From an uncultured Clostridia bacterium (GTDB taxonomy: Bacteria > Bacillota > Clostridia > Oscillospirales > Ruminococcaceae): DNA of 64,000 bases. The stretch covers positions 1 to 64,000 of the forward strand of contig CAMVDP010000003.1 of the NCBI GenBank assembly GCA_947166275.1, written 5' to 3'. The stretch's first letter is position 1, and every line of letters starts with the position of its first letter. The translations under genes and the position numbers were made by a program. Under the pieces are notes generated by a model. That model saw only the letters and a list, made by a program, of their open reading frames with translations. It searched no databases and was not told the origin of the DNA. Shown here in pieces: positions 58,276 through 64,000 of this stretch.

Positions 58276-58680
58276 ATGGAAATAATGTCGAAACAGGAAG
58301 CCAAACGGTTGAGTCCCGCGGCTCTCGCGTTCTACGGCGACAGCGTTTATGAGCTGTATGTGCGCAGAAGGGTGTTGAGTCTCGGTGACCGTCCTTCCGC
58401 CGCGCTTCATAATATGTCGGTGAAAATGGCAAGAGCGTCGTTTCAGGCTGTCGCATACGAGAGGCTGTCTGATGTGCTCGATGAGGAGGAAGCGGATATA
58501 CTGCGCAGGGGGAGAAACTCCACCGGACTTACCGCTCCGAAGTCAAGCAGCTCCGCCGAGTATCACAAGGCGACCGCCGTTGAGGTGCTGTTCGGGTACC
58601 TGTCACTCACGGGAAACGATGCGCGCATTGAGGAGCTTTTCGGCATCATCACTGACGAAACAGAAGACATGAAAGGATAA
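58276..58680 (+). CDS. mrnC: Mini-ribonuclease III (MrnC)
   Basis: 134 residues. LSPAALAFYGDSVYELYVRR has the RNase III-like GDSVYE catalytic string, and SSSAEYHKATAVEVLFGYLS has the second acidic site (E-x-x-x-A-x-x-x-E). No double-stranded RNA-binding domain, as in MrnC. In Bacillus it matures 23S rRNA ends, with L3 as cofactor. Consistent with its place among ribosome-assembly genes. Confidence 0.92.
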   Translation: MEIMSKQEAKRLSPAALAFYGDSVYELYVRRRVLSLGDRPSAALHNMSVKMARASFQAVAYERLSDVLDEEEADILRRGRNSTGLTAPKSSSSAEYHKATAVEVLFGYLSLTGNDARIEELFGIITDETEDMKG

Positions 58681-58683
58681 GTT

Positions 58684-60552
58684 ATGTCATTTATCAAAAG
58701 GTTAGCGGCTGTGTTCATAGCAGCGGCAATAATGGCGAGCGGCACTCTGGCGGCATCGGCAGAAGCGTCGAATGTGGTATCGAGAATGTACGCGGCGAAG
58801 TACAACATGCTGCTGCACGCTCTGAAAAGCGACAGTGAGACCATGAAAGCCATGAAGGACTTCGGGCGCTCGGTAGTATTCTTCTCGGTGTCGGACGGTC
58901 ATTCAAAGGCAAAGGTGTTCCTTGACCAGTCCTATGACATGAGCAAGGCGATCACCTCCGCGTATGCGAAAGTGAAGAGCTCCGGAGTTACACCGAAGTG
59001 GCTCAAGCTCGATGTCGTTATCTCCGACGAGGAAAAGACCTATGACGATTTTACCGAGGAGACCATAGCACGCCGCAACAGCAGCCTGCGTCAGGGTATC
59101 GCGTTCACACCGTATTACGGCACCGCGCTGCTCGAAGCACAGCTCAACAGCAGCGGTATCATAGATTATGAGGAGGGCTCGATAGACCTCAAGCGGGTGA
59201 ATGAAGAGCTCAAACGCATGGGTAAGAAGAAGCTCACAGAGATACCGAAAACCTTCCGTCTCTTCAAGACCCAGGGCTATTTCGCGGAGAATACCGCGTA
59301 CGCTATGAAACTCACAAGCGGCTCCTACGCAAATACAGGCAAGCGTGAGCTCAAAGCCGACCGCGAGACAATCGAGATGCTCGCAGGGAGAAGCTCGTCA
59401 TACCTGAAGTCGATATGCGGTTCAGACGGGAAATTCGTCTATGGCTATTATCCTATTGACAATGAAGAAATTGAAGGGTATAGTATATTACGTCACGCGG
59501 GTACGGTATGGAATCTTATCATGCAGTACGATATGTGCCGTGACGAGAGCCTTGTGCCTGTAATAAAGTCGGGGCTAAAGTATCTGAAGAAATTCATTCA
59601 GTACAAGGATAAAAAGACCGCCTTCGTCATCGACGGAAATATGCTGAACATTGGCGGCAACGGACTTGCGCTGCTTGCGTACACGATGTACGCGGAGGTG
59701 TTCGGTTCGAGTGAGTACAATTCCTTGATACGCGCGCTTGCAAGAGGCGTGATATTCATGCAGAACAAGGACGGAAGCTTCACCCACTCGCTGAATAAAG
59801 ACACCTACAAGGTCGCGCAGAAATACATAATCATCTATTACGACGGCGAGGCAGCGTTCGGACTGCTCAAGGCGTACAGCGTTCTGGGTGACAAGTCGTT
59901 CCTTGAAGCGGCGCGCAAGGCTGCTGATTACTTCGTGGAGAAGGACTATGTGTCCGAGCACAGCCACTGGATGGGTTATGTTTTCAACGAGATAACGAAG
60001 TACTGCCCCGAGGAGAAATACTTTGAGTTCGGACTCAAGAACGTCGATACCGACAACTACAGCGCAGATATGATGAATCTCAAGGCAGGTGCGAACTCGG
60101 TATCCGAGACGCTCAATGCGGCGTTTGAGATGTATGACCGCCTTATGGACAGCGGCGTCGAGTGCGGATATCTTGAGGAGTTTGACGCAAAGCTTCTTGT
60201 GCGCGCAGTGATGAAGCGGGCGAGCTATGGCCTGAACTATTTCATGTTCCCCGAGTACGCGATGTACTTTGCGGCTCCCGACACGGTGCTGAACAGCTTC
60301 GCGGTGCGTGAGGACAGCTTCCGTATTAGGATAGATGATATCCAGCACTTCATGGACGGATACTATCTGTACTGGAAGAATTATGACACTATTCTCGAAT
60401 ACAAGGATAAGCTTATAGATCATCCGCCGAAGGATACGGAGAAGAATACGGAGAAGGATGAAACAAAGACCGACGACGATGCAGAAAGCGAGAATGCTGA
60501 TGACAGTAAATCGTCGGATGATATAGAAAACAAGATAGAAACAGAGCAATAA
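58684..60552 (+). CDS. Secreted helical-barrel protein, unknown
   Basis: 622 residues. Signal peptide MSFIKRLAAVFIAAAIMASG, cleavage likely after ASA. Residues 60-230 form a mixed domain. Residues 230-570 look like an (alpha/alpha)6 toroid: FVYGYYPIDNEEIEGYSILR, HAGTVWNLIMQYDMCRDESL, IGGNGLALLAYTMYAEVFGS, FMQNKDGSFTHSLNKDTYKV. The Tyr-x-Ile-Leu-Arg-His-Ala-Gly-Thr string occurs in six-hairpin-like glycosidase-superfamily proteins. The C-terminal 40 residues are Asp/Glu/Lys/Thr-rich. The gene begins three bases after mrnC with a weak site (AAAGGATAAGTT). Sugar processing at the cell surface is inference. Confidence 0.65.
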   Translation: MSFIKRLAAVFIAAAIMASGTLAASAEASNVVSRMYAAKYNMLLHALKSDSETMKAMKDFGRSVVFFSVSDGHSKAKVFLDQSYDMSKAITSAYAKVKSSGVTPKWLKLDVVISDEEKTYDDFTEETIARRNSSLRQGIAFTPYYGTALLEAQLNSSGIIDYEEGSIDLKRVNEELKRMGKKKLTEIPKTFRLFKTQGYFAENTAYAMKLTSGSYANTGKRELKADRETIEMLAGRSSSYLKSICGSDGKFVYGYYPIDNEEIEGYSILRHAGTVWNLIMQYDMCRDESLVPVIKSGLKYLKKFIQYKDKKTAFVIDGNMLNIGGNGLALLAYTMYAEVFGSSEYNSLIRALARGVIFMQNKDGSFTHSLNKDTYKVAQKYIIIYYDGEAAFGLLKAYSVLGDKSFLEAARKAADYFVEKDYVSEHSHWMGYVFNEITKYCPEEKYFEFGLKNVDTDNYSADMMNLKAGANSVSETLNAAFEMYDRLMDSGVECGYLEEFDAKLLVRAVMKRASYGLNYFMFPEYAMYFAAPDTVLNSFAVREDSFRIRIDDIQHFMDGYYLYWKNYDTILEYKDKLIDHPPKDTEKNTEKDETKTDDDAESENADDSKSSDDIENKIETEQ

Positions 60553-60567
60553 TGGAGGAATCAGATC

Positions 60568-61302
60568 ATGTCAGGACATTCTAAATGGAGCACCATCAAA
60601 AGAAAAAAGGGTGAGAAGGACGGTGCAAGAGCAAAGGTCTTCACCAAGATAAGCCGCGAGATAATCGTAGCGGTACGTGAGGGCGGCGGCGATCCGAGCA
60701 GCAACTCGAAGCTCGCACAGCTCGTACAGAAGGCTAAATCCAACAATATCCCGAATGATAATATCGATCGTCTTATCAAGAAGGCGAGCGGCGACGGTGA
60801 AAAGACAAACTACGAGGAATGTGTATATGAAGGCTACGGTCCCAACGGTGTCGCAGTCATCGTAGAGTGCCTTACCGACAACCGTAACCGTACTGCCGGC
60901 GAGATACGCCACTACTTCGACAAGTTCGGCGGCAACCTCGGTACCTCGGGCTGTGTATCGTTCATGTTCACCACAAAGGGCGTGGTAGTTCTCGACAACG
61001 AGGACGAGGACATCGATGAGGACAAGGCGATGGAGGATATTCTTGAGGCAGGCGGTGACGACTTCACCTTTGAGGACGGCTGCGTTGAGATAACTACCGA
61101 CCCGAACACTGTCACCGAAGTCGGAAACGCGCTTGGCGAGAAGGGCTACAAGGTGCTCTCCGCAGAGCCCGCAAAGATCCCCTCGACATACACGACTCTT
61201 ACCGATGAGGATCACATCAAGAAAATGGGACTTCTGCTTGATGCTCTCGATGACAATGACGATGTGCAGAATGTATGGCACAACTGGGAAGACGCTGAAT
61301 AA
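60568..61302 (+). CDS. yebC: YebC/PmpR family regulator or translation factor
   Basis: 244 residues. MSGHSKWSTIKRKKGEKDGA, FTKISREIIVAVREGGGDPS, YEGYGPNGVAVIVECLTDNR and YTTLTDEDHIKKMGLLLDAL are invariant in YebC/TACO1. Members act as DNA-binding regulators or as translation factors relieving stalling at proline runs. ATGGAGGAAT precedes ATG 60568. Ten bases separate it from the next gene. Confidence 0.95.
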   Translation: MSGHSKWSTIKRKKGEKDGARAKVFTKISREIIVAVREGGGDPSSNSKLAQLVQKAKSNNIPNDNIDRLIKKASGDGEKTNYEECVYEGYGPNGVAVIVECLTDNRNRTAGEIRHYFDKFGGNLGTSGCVSFMFTTKGVVVLDNEDEDIDEDKAMEDILEAGGDDFTFEDGCVEITTDPNTVTEVGNALGEKGYKVLSAEPAKIPSTYTTLTDEDHIKKMGLLLDALDDNDDVQNVWHNWEDAE

Positions 61303-61311
61303 CTACCTTTG

Positions 61312-62346
61312 ATGCGTATTATTGACAAGATCGCACTGACGATTTTCGGTGCGTTCATCGTGTTCGGCATGCCGGGCTGCGGTATACTGATGTCGCTGGC
61401 TCTTGGCGCGCTGTTTGCATGGATAATGATGAAGCTCGCGGATGCTCCGGTGATCGGGAATATCATCCTTGTGATCATTGCGCTGATAGTCGTTGCGGAG
61501 CCTGTTGCATTAGTTGAGTTTGTGACGTATGACGCTAAGACGGGTATGGGGCTGATATCCCATCTGATCAAGGCTTACCCTGTTTGGGTCTCCGCAGCTG
61601 CTGTCGCTGCCACTGCGTTTTCGGTGACGTTGCAATTCGTATTTGTGAAGGATCACACTTATTATTCAAGAAGTCTGTGGGATAAGATACTCGCGCTCTT
61701 CGACCATGTCAGCTACCGCAGGAATTACAATACACGCTACCGGACGTATGACCCGCCGCGCACCAACTATACTCACTATGAACCGCCCATACCAACATAC
61801 GAGGACTTCATGCGGGAGTTTACCAACTACCGCGCGTCATTCGACAGGATCTCGCTTTTAGTGAACGATATCACGGAAAGTCCGGAGTTCATGGTGGGCG
61901 GGTTCATGACCTTCGACAAGATCAACGAAGTCATGAGCTTCATACAGGATCACAACGCGCACATCGAGGGACTTTCAAGGCGTTTCCGCTCTGCCGGTGC
62001 CGACGAGGCGCGTGAGATAATGGGTGATATGCGCTATGTCAATGCGCAGATGAACATCTTTGAGCAGGATCTGAAGAATGTGTTCGCGCAGATGAAGGCA
62101 CGTTTTGCGGGTACTGCGGGCAACTCCGGCAGCAGCTCACAGCACAAGCGTTCAGATAATGCCACGAAGTTCACTTCGCGCGGTGAGCAGCCGGTCTACT
62201 TCAAAGGCTGTGAGACTCTCGACGAGCTGAACAAGCGCTATAAGAGTCTCGCAAAAACGTATCATCCGGATATGCCTACCGGTGACACCGAGACAATGGC
62301 GAAGATAAATCAGGAATACGACCGGCTTAAATCACGGTTCAGGTAA
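61312..62346 (+). CDS. Membrane-anchored J-domain protein
   Basis: 344 residues. Three hydrophobic segments in residues 1-105 (IALTIFGAFIVFGMPGCGIL, NIILVIIALIVVAEPVALVE, VWVSAAAVAATAFSVTLQF). A Tyr/Arg/Pro linker (130-165) and a helical middle (170-270) follow. A C-terminal half-J domain at about 292-344 has TLDELNKRYKSLAKTYHPDM, including the HPD motif. It probably recruits DnaK to the membrane. No clear ribosome binding site before ATG 61312, so coupling to yebC is likely; the track's TTG 61309 is an alternative. Confidence 0.75.
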   Translation: MRIIDKIALTIFGAFIVFGMPGCGILMSLALGALFAWIMMKLADAPVIGNIILVIIALIVVAEPVALVEFVTYDAKTGMGLISHLIKAYPVWVSAAAVAATAFSVTLQFVFVKDHTYYSRSLWDKILALFDHVSYRRNYNTRYRTYDPPRTNYTHYEPPIPTYEDFMREFTNYRASFDRISLLVNDITESPEFMVGGFMTFDKINEVMSFIQDHNAHIEGLSRRFRSAGADEAREIMGDMRYVNAQMNIFEQDLKNVFAQMKARFAGTAGNSGSSSQHKRSDNATKFTSRGEQPVYFKGCETLDELNKRYKSLAKTYHPDMPTGDTETMAKINQEYDRLKSRFR

Positions 62347-62354
62347 ACAAAAAC

Positions 62355-62388
62355 AAAAAGCGCGTACACCGAAGTGTACGCGCTTTAA
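62355..62388 (-). terminator. Terminator between J-protein and SCP2-tail protein
   Basis: AAAGCGCGTACAC-CGAA-GTGTACGCGCTTT, 13-bp stem with tetraloop. The minus side continues TTGTTTTTG, so it ends the minus-strand gene. It may serve the convergent plus-strand operon too. Confidence 0.85.
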
Positions 62389-62398
62389 ACTTGCCGTC

Positions 62399-62941
62399 TT
62401 ACTTTTTCTTGGGAGCGGGCTTTGCAGCAGCCGGTTTAGCAGCAGCCTTGGGAGCTGCGGGCTTTACCTCTGCAGGTTTTGCAGCCGGAGCAGCGGGCTT
62501 TGCAGCAGCCGGTTTAGCAGCAGCCTTGGGAGCTGCGGGCTTCTTTGCAGCAGCCTTCTTTGCAGGAGCCTTTGCAGTCTTTGCTGCCTTTGCAGGAGCC
62601 TTCTTGGGAGCTATCGCATTAAAGATGTCAGCGCAGCTTGCATCGTTGCCTTCAACGATGAGCTTGCCGCTCTTGATAGCCTTTGCGGGATCGAGTGTGC
62701 CCTCAACGAGAGCTGTGAAAGTGCTTGCGTCTGCCTTGAAGGTAGCCGTTGCATCCTTGTAGTCGAAGTTTTCTACAGCGATCTTGCCATAACCTTCTTT
62801 GAACTCAGCGTAAAACGTTCCCGCTGCATCTCCTGTTACGGTGAACTGAAACGCAAAAGAACCTTTAAAGTTCGTGGTATCGGTCTTCTGGATAGATTTC
62901 TTCAGACTTTCATAAACCTTTTCGTAAGCTGATTTAGCCAT
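62399..62941 (-). CDS. SCP2 sterol-binding-domain protein with Lys/Ala/Pro histone-like tail
   Basis: 180 residues. Residues 1-108 read as an SCP2-like lipid-carrier domain: YESLKKSIQKTDTTNFKGSF, AFQFTVTGDAAGTFYAEFKE, FKADASTFTALVEGTLDPAK, AIKSGKLIVEGNDA. From residue 112 on the protein is only Ala, Lys, Pro and a few others (KKAPAKAAKTAKAPAKKAAA), similar to histone H1 tails or AlgP-like bacterial DNA-binding proteins. The tail contains a 51-bp exact duplication. It may bind nucleic acid or the wall by charge while the SCP2 fold binds lipid. The fusion is uncommon in my experience. Confidence 0.8.
   Translation of the reverse strand: MAKSAYEKVYESLKKSIQKTDTTNFKGSFAFQFTVTGDAAGTFYAEFKEGYGKIAVENFDYKDATATFKADASTFTALVEGTLDPAKAIKSGKLIVEGNDASCADIFNAIAPKKAPAKAAKTAKAPAKKAAAKKPAAPKAAAKPAAAKPAAPAAKPAEVKPAAPKAAAKPAAAKPAPKKK
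62414..62542. repeat. Exact 51-bp direct repeat in the tail-coding region
   Basis: Bases 62414-62464 and 62492-62542 are identical over 51 positions with a 27-base spacer, including synonymous sites. That points to recent duplication and likely length variation between strains. Confidence 0.9.
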
Positions 62942-63291
62942 CTTTAGTGTCCTTCCTTTGTTTGAGTTGAAACGGGCATACGCACCGCTTTTGACCTTTT
63001 TACTTTTATATTATAACACAATAAAAATGTAATTTCAAGCATAATAATACTTTTTTTCACATTTTGGTGAAATATGTTTAAATCAGAAAAGAAAAAAAGG
63101 CTGTTGTTAGGTAGTTATTGACTATAAATAACACACAATATGTTGTGCATAGAGAAAAACGTGGTCTTACGCAAGGAATTATATGCCGTTTTTTCGGATT
63201 TATTCGTTGATGTCGAAACGCATGATATGACCTGTAAGCATATTTTTCGTGCCGTCCGAATAAGTATTACAAAAATGTGTTGGAGGCGGCT
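62942..63291. other. AT-rich intergenic region
   Basis: About 350 bases between divergent genes. It contains the minus-strand promoter at 63010-63038. A TTGACT near 63118 may start transcription toward 63292, but its -10 spacing is poor. The ORF-track reading 63140-63331 overlaps the YmxH start and has no ribosome binding site, so I do not accept it. Confidence 0.5.
63010..63038 (-). promoter_or_regulatory. Sigma-A promoter of the SCP2-tail gene
   Basis: Minus strand TTGAAA, 17 bp, TATAAT with extended -10 TGT, ending 68 bases before the ATG. Confidence 0.75.
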
Positions 63292-63579
63292 ATGCTCTGT
63301 ACATTCGACGACATCAGGAACAAGGAGATAATCAGTATAAAAAGCGGGGCAAAGATGGGCTACGCGGATGACGTGGAGTTTGACACCTGCACTGCGAAAA
63401 TATGCAGGATAGTCATCTTCGGCAAGGCGAAGCTTTTCGGGCTGCTCGGGAGGGATGATGATGTGAGCATTTGCTGGAGCGATATCGAGGTAATTGGTGA
63501 GGACGCTATACTTGTGAGCTGCGAGATACCTATGCGCACAAAAAAATCCGGAGGGCTGCTCAAAAATTTGTTAAAATAA
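63292..63579 (+). CDS. YlmC/YmxH family PRC-barrel protein
   Basis: 95 residues. MLCTFDDIRNKEIISIKSGA, KMGYADDVEFDTCTAKICRI, FGLLGRDDDVSICWSDIEVI and GEDAILVSC match the YlmC/YmxH sporulation-associated family. The role is unclear. The track start (63277) lies on the ribosome binding site TTGGAGG; ATG 63292 is the likely start. Consistent with the sporulation genes dpaAB. Confidence 0.88.
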   Translation: MLCTFDDIRNKEIISIKSGAKMGYADDVEFDTCTAKICRIVIFGKAKLFGLLGRDDDVSICWSDIEVIGEDAILVSCEIPMRTKKSGGLLKNLLK

Positions 63580-63594
63580 ACGAAAAGAAAAATA

Positions 63595-63623
63595 TTGTAA
63601 ATACGGATAATATGTGCTATAAT
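63595..63623 (+). promoter_or_regulatory. Sigma-A promoter of rpsB
   Basis: TTGTAA, 17 bp, TATAAT with extended -10 TGC, giving a leader of about 114 bases. Confidence 0.8.
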
Positions 63624-63661
63624 ATTAAGGCTATCAATGCAAATCCACATGCGGCCTATAA

Positions 63662-63696
63662 GCGCCGTCGGTGCCGCTTTAACAGCGGTTCGGCGC
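63662..63696 (+). promoter_or_regulatory. Structured leader of rpsB
   Basis: GCGCCG/CGGCGC outer stem and CCGCT-TTAAC-AGCGG inner stem, separated by an internal loop, 47 bases before the S2 start. It is a candidate autoregulatory site for S2 (or the S2-EF-Ts operon). Confidence 0.5.
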
Positions 63697-63743
63697 GGTG
63701 AGGGAAGCAGAGGAAAAAAACCAAATCAAGGAGGATACACAAA

Positions 63744-64000
63744 ATGGCAGTTGTATCAATGAAGCAGCTTCTTGAAGCAGGTGTTCACTTCGGACATCAG
63801 ACAAGACGCTGGAACCCGAAAATGGCTCCGTACATTTTCACAGAAAGAAACGGCATCTACATCATCGACCTTCAGAAGACGGTCAAGAAGCTCGACGAGG
63901 CTTATAACTTCGTATTCGAGACCGCGTCCAACGGTGGGGAGATCCTCTTCGTCGGCACAAAGAAGCAGGCTGCGGATTCCATCAAGGAAGAGGCAGAGAG
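63744..64000 (+). CDS. rpsB: Ribosomal protein uS2, N-terminal part (runs off window)
   Basis: ATG 63744 after AAGGAGG; open to the window end (about 85 residues). [40 protein letters not shown] and [12 protein letters not shown] are bacterial S2. The family is usually followed by tsf (EF-Ts), outside the window. Confidence 0.97.
   Translation, partial: MAVVSMKQLLEAGVHFGHQTRRWNPKMAPYIFTERNGIYIIDLQKTVKKLDEAYNFVFETASNGGEILFVGTKKQAADSIKEEAE

Noticed and set aside
1-64000. tRNA, rRNA, CRISPR, transposase, prophage or integron features
   Set aside because: None found on reading both strands; a computed search (tRNAscan, ISfinder, CRISPR finder) would settle it.

Overview
The window looks like chromosomal DNA of a motile, endospore-forming anaerobic Clostridia, most likely Oscillospiraceae/Ruminococcaceae. 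Supporting signs are a SCIFF peptide with its radical SAM maturase, the dipicolinate synthase pair dpaAB, a CheC/CheD/FliY-type chemotaxis system, a purine operon using PurO plus a stand-alone AICAR transformylase, and the rplU-prp-rpmA-obgE block with a Prp-cleavable L27 leader. No genus is claimed. No tRNA, rRNA, CRISPR array, transposase or phage module was recognised.

Layout. 1-3258: 5' part of pyruvate phosphate dikinase (minus), cytidine deaminase, a small repeat element, and a MATE transporter. 3361-24288: a flagellar/chemotaxis operon of about 21 kb in the order fliK-flgD-(TIGR02530)-flgE-flbD-(small ORF)-motA-motB-fliM-fliY-cheY-fliOPQR-flhB-flhA-fliA-flgF/G-flgG-cheC-cheD-fapA. It has a sigma-A promoter before fliK, an internal promoter before motB, and a branched terminator after fapA. 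fliL, flhF, flhG and cheBAW are absent from their usual places. 24298-25219: a gene of unknown function behind a near-consensus sigma-28 promoter. 25296-30827: recJ, the SCIFF pair scfA-scfB, and an HtrA protease. 30838-32278: dpaAB (minus). 32351-37136: a four-gene minus-strand operon under a perfect sigma-A promoter: BY-type kinase, EpsG-like membrane protein, small membrane protein, and a wall-anchored protein with collagen-like repeats. 37438-38213: split TSUP transporter. 38191-40758: dCMP deaminase plus a sugar-binding-domain/GGDEF protein behind a perfect 18-bp palindrome. 40798-44624: sugar ABC transporter (binding protein and two permeases, no ATPase) with two cre/LacI-type operators. 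44832-53747: purine operon purE-C-F(variant)-M-N-O-AICARFT-(membrane protein)-(MmcQ)-D. 53837-62346: lipoprotein, queT, a second branched terminator, then rplU-prp-rpmA-(membrane protein)-obgE-mrnC-(secreted helical protein)-yebC-(membrane J-protein). 62355-64000: an SCP2-domain protein with a histone-like tail (minus), a YlmC/YmxH protein, and the start of rpsB.

How the genes work together. The flagellar block supplies hook assembly (FliK, FlgD, FlgE), stator (MotAB), switch (FliM, FliY), export gate (FliOPQR, FlhAB), late sigma factor and CheY-P removal. The basal-body ring, ATPase and chemoreceptor kinase genes must lie elsewhere. The purine operon covers many of the steps from PRA to IMP, but purK, purL and purB are not here. 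Many promoters share a TTGNNN-17-TATAAT layout, often with an extended -10 TG.

I did not find one clear-cut new defence or mobile system. The best candidates for undescribed biology are the two three-way-junction terminators, the sigma-28-linked unknown gene, the kinase/EpsG-like/collagen surface operon, the palindrome-controlled GGDEF operon, the amidotransferase lacking its catalytic cysteine, and the SCP2-histone-tail fusion. All calls come from reading the sequence; no database search was possible.
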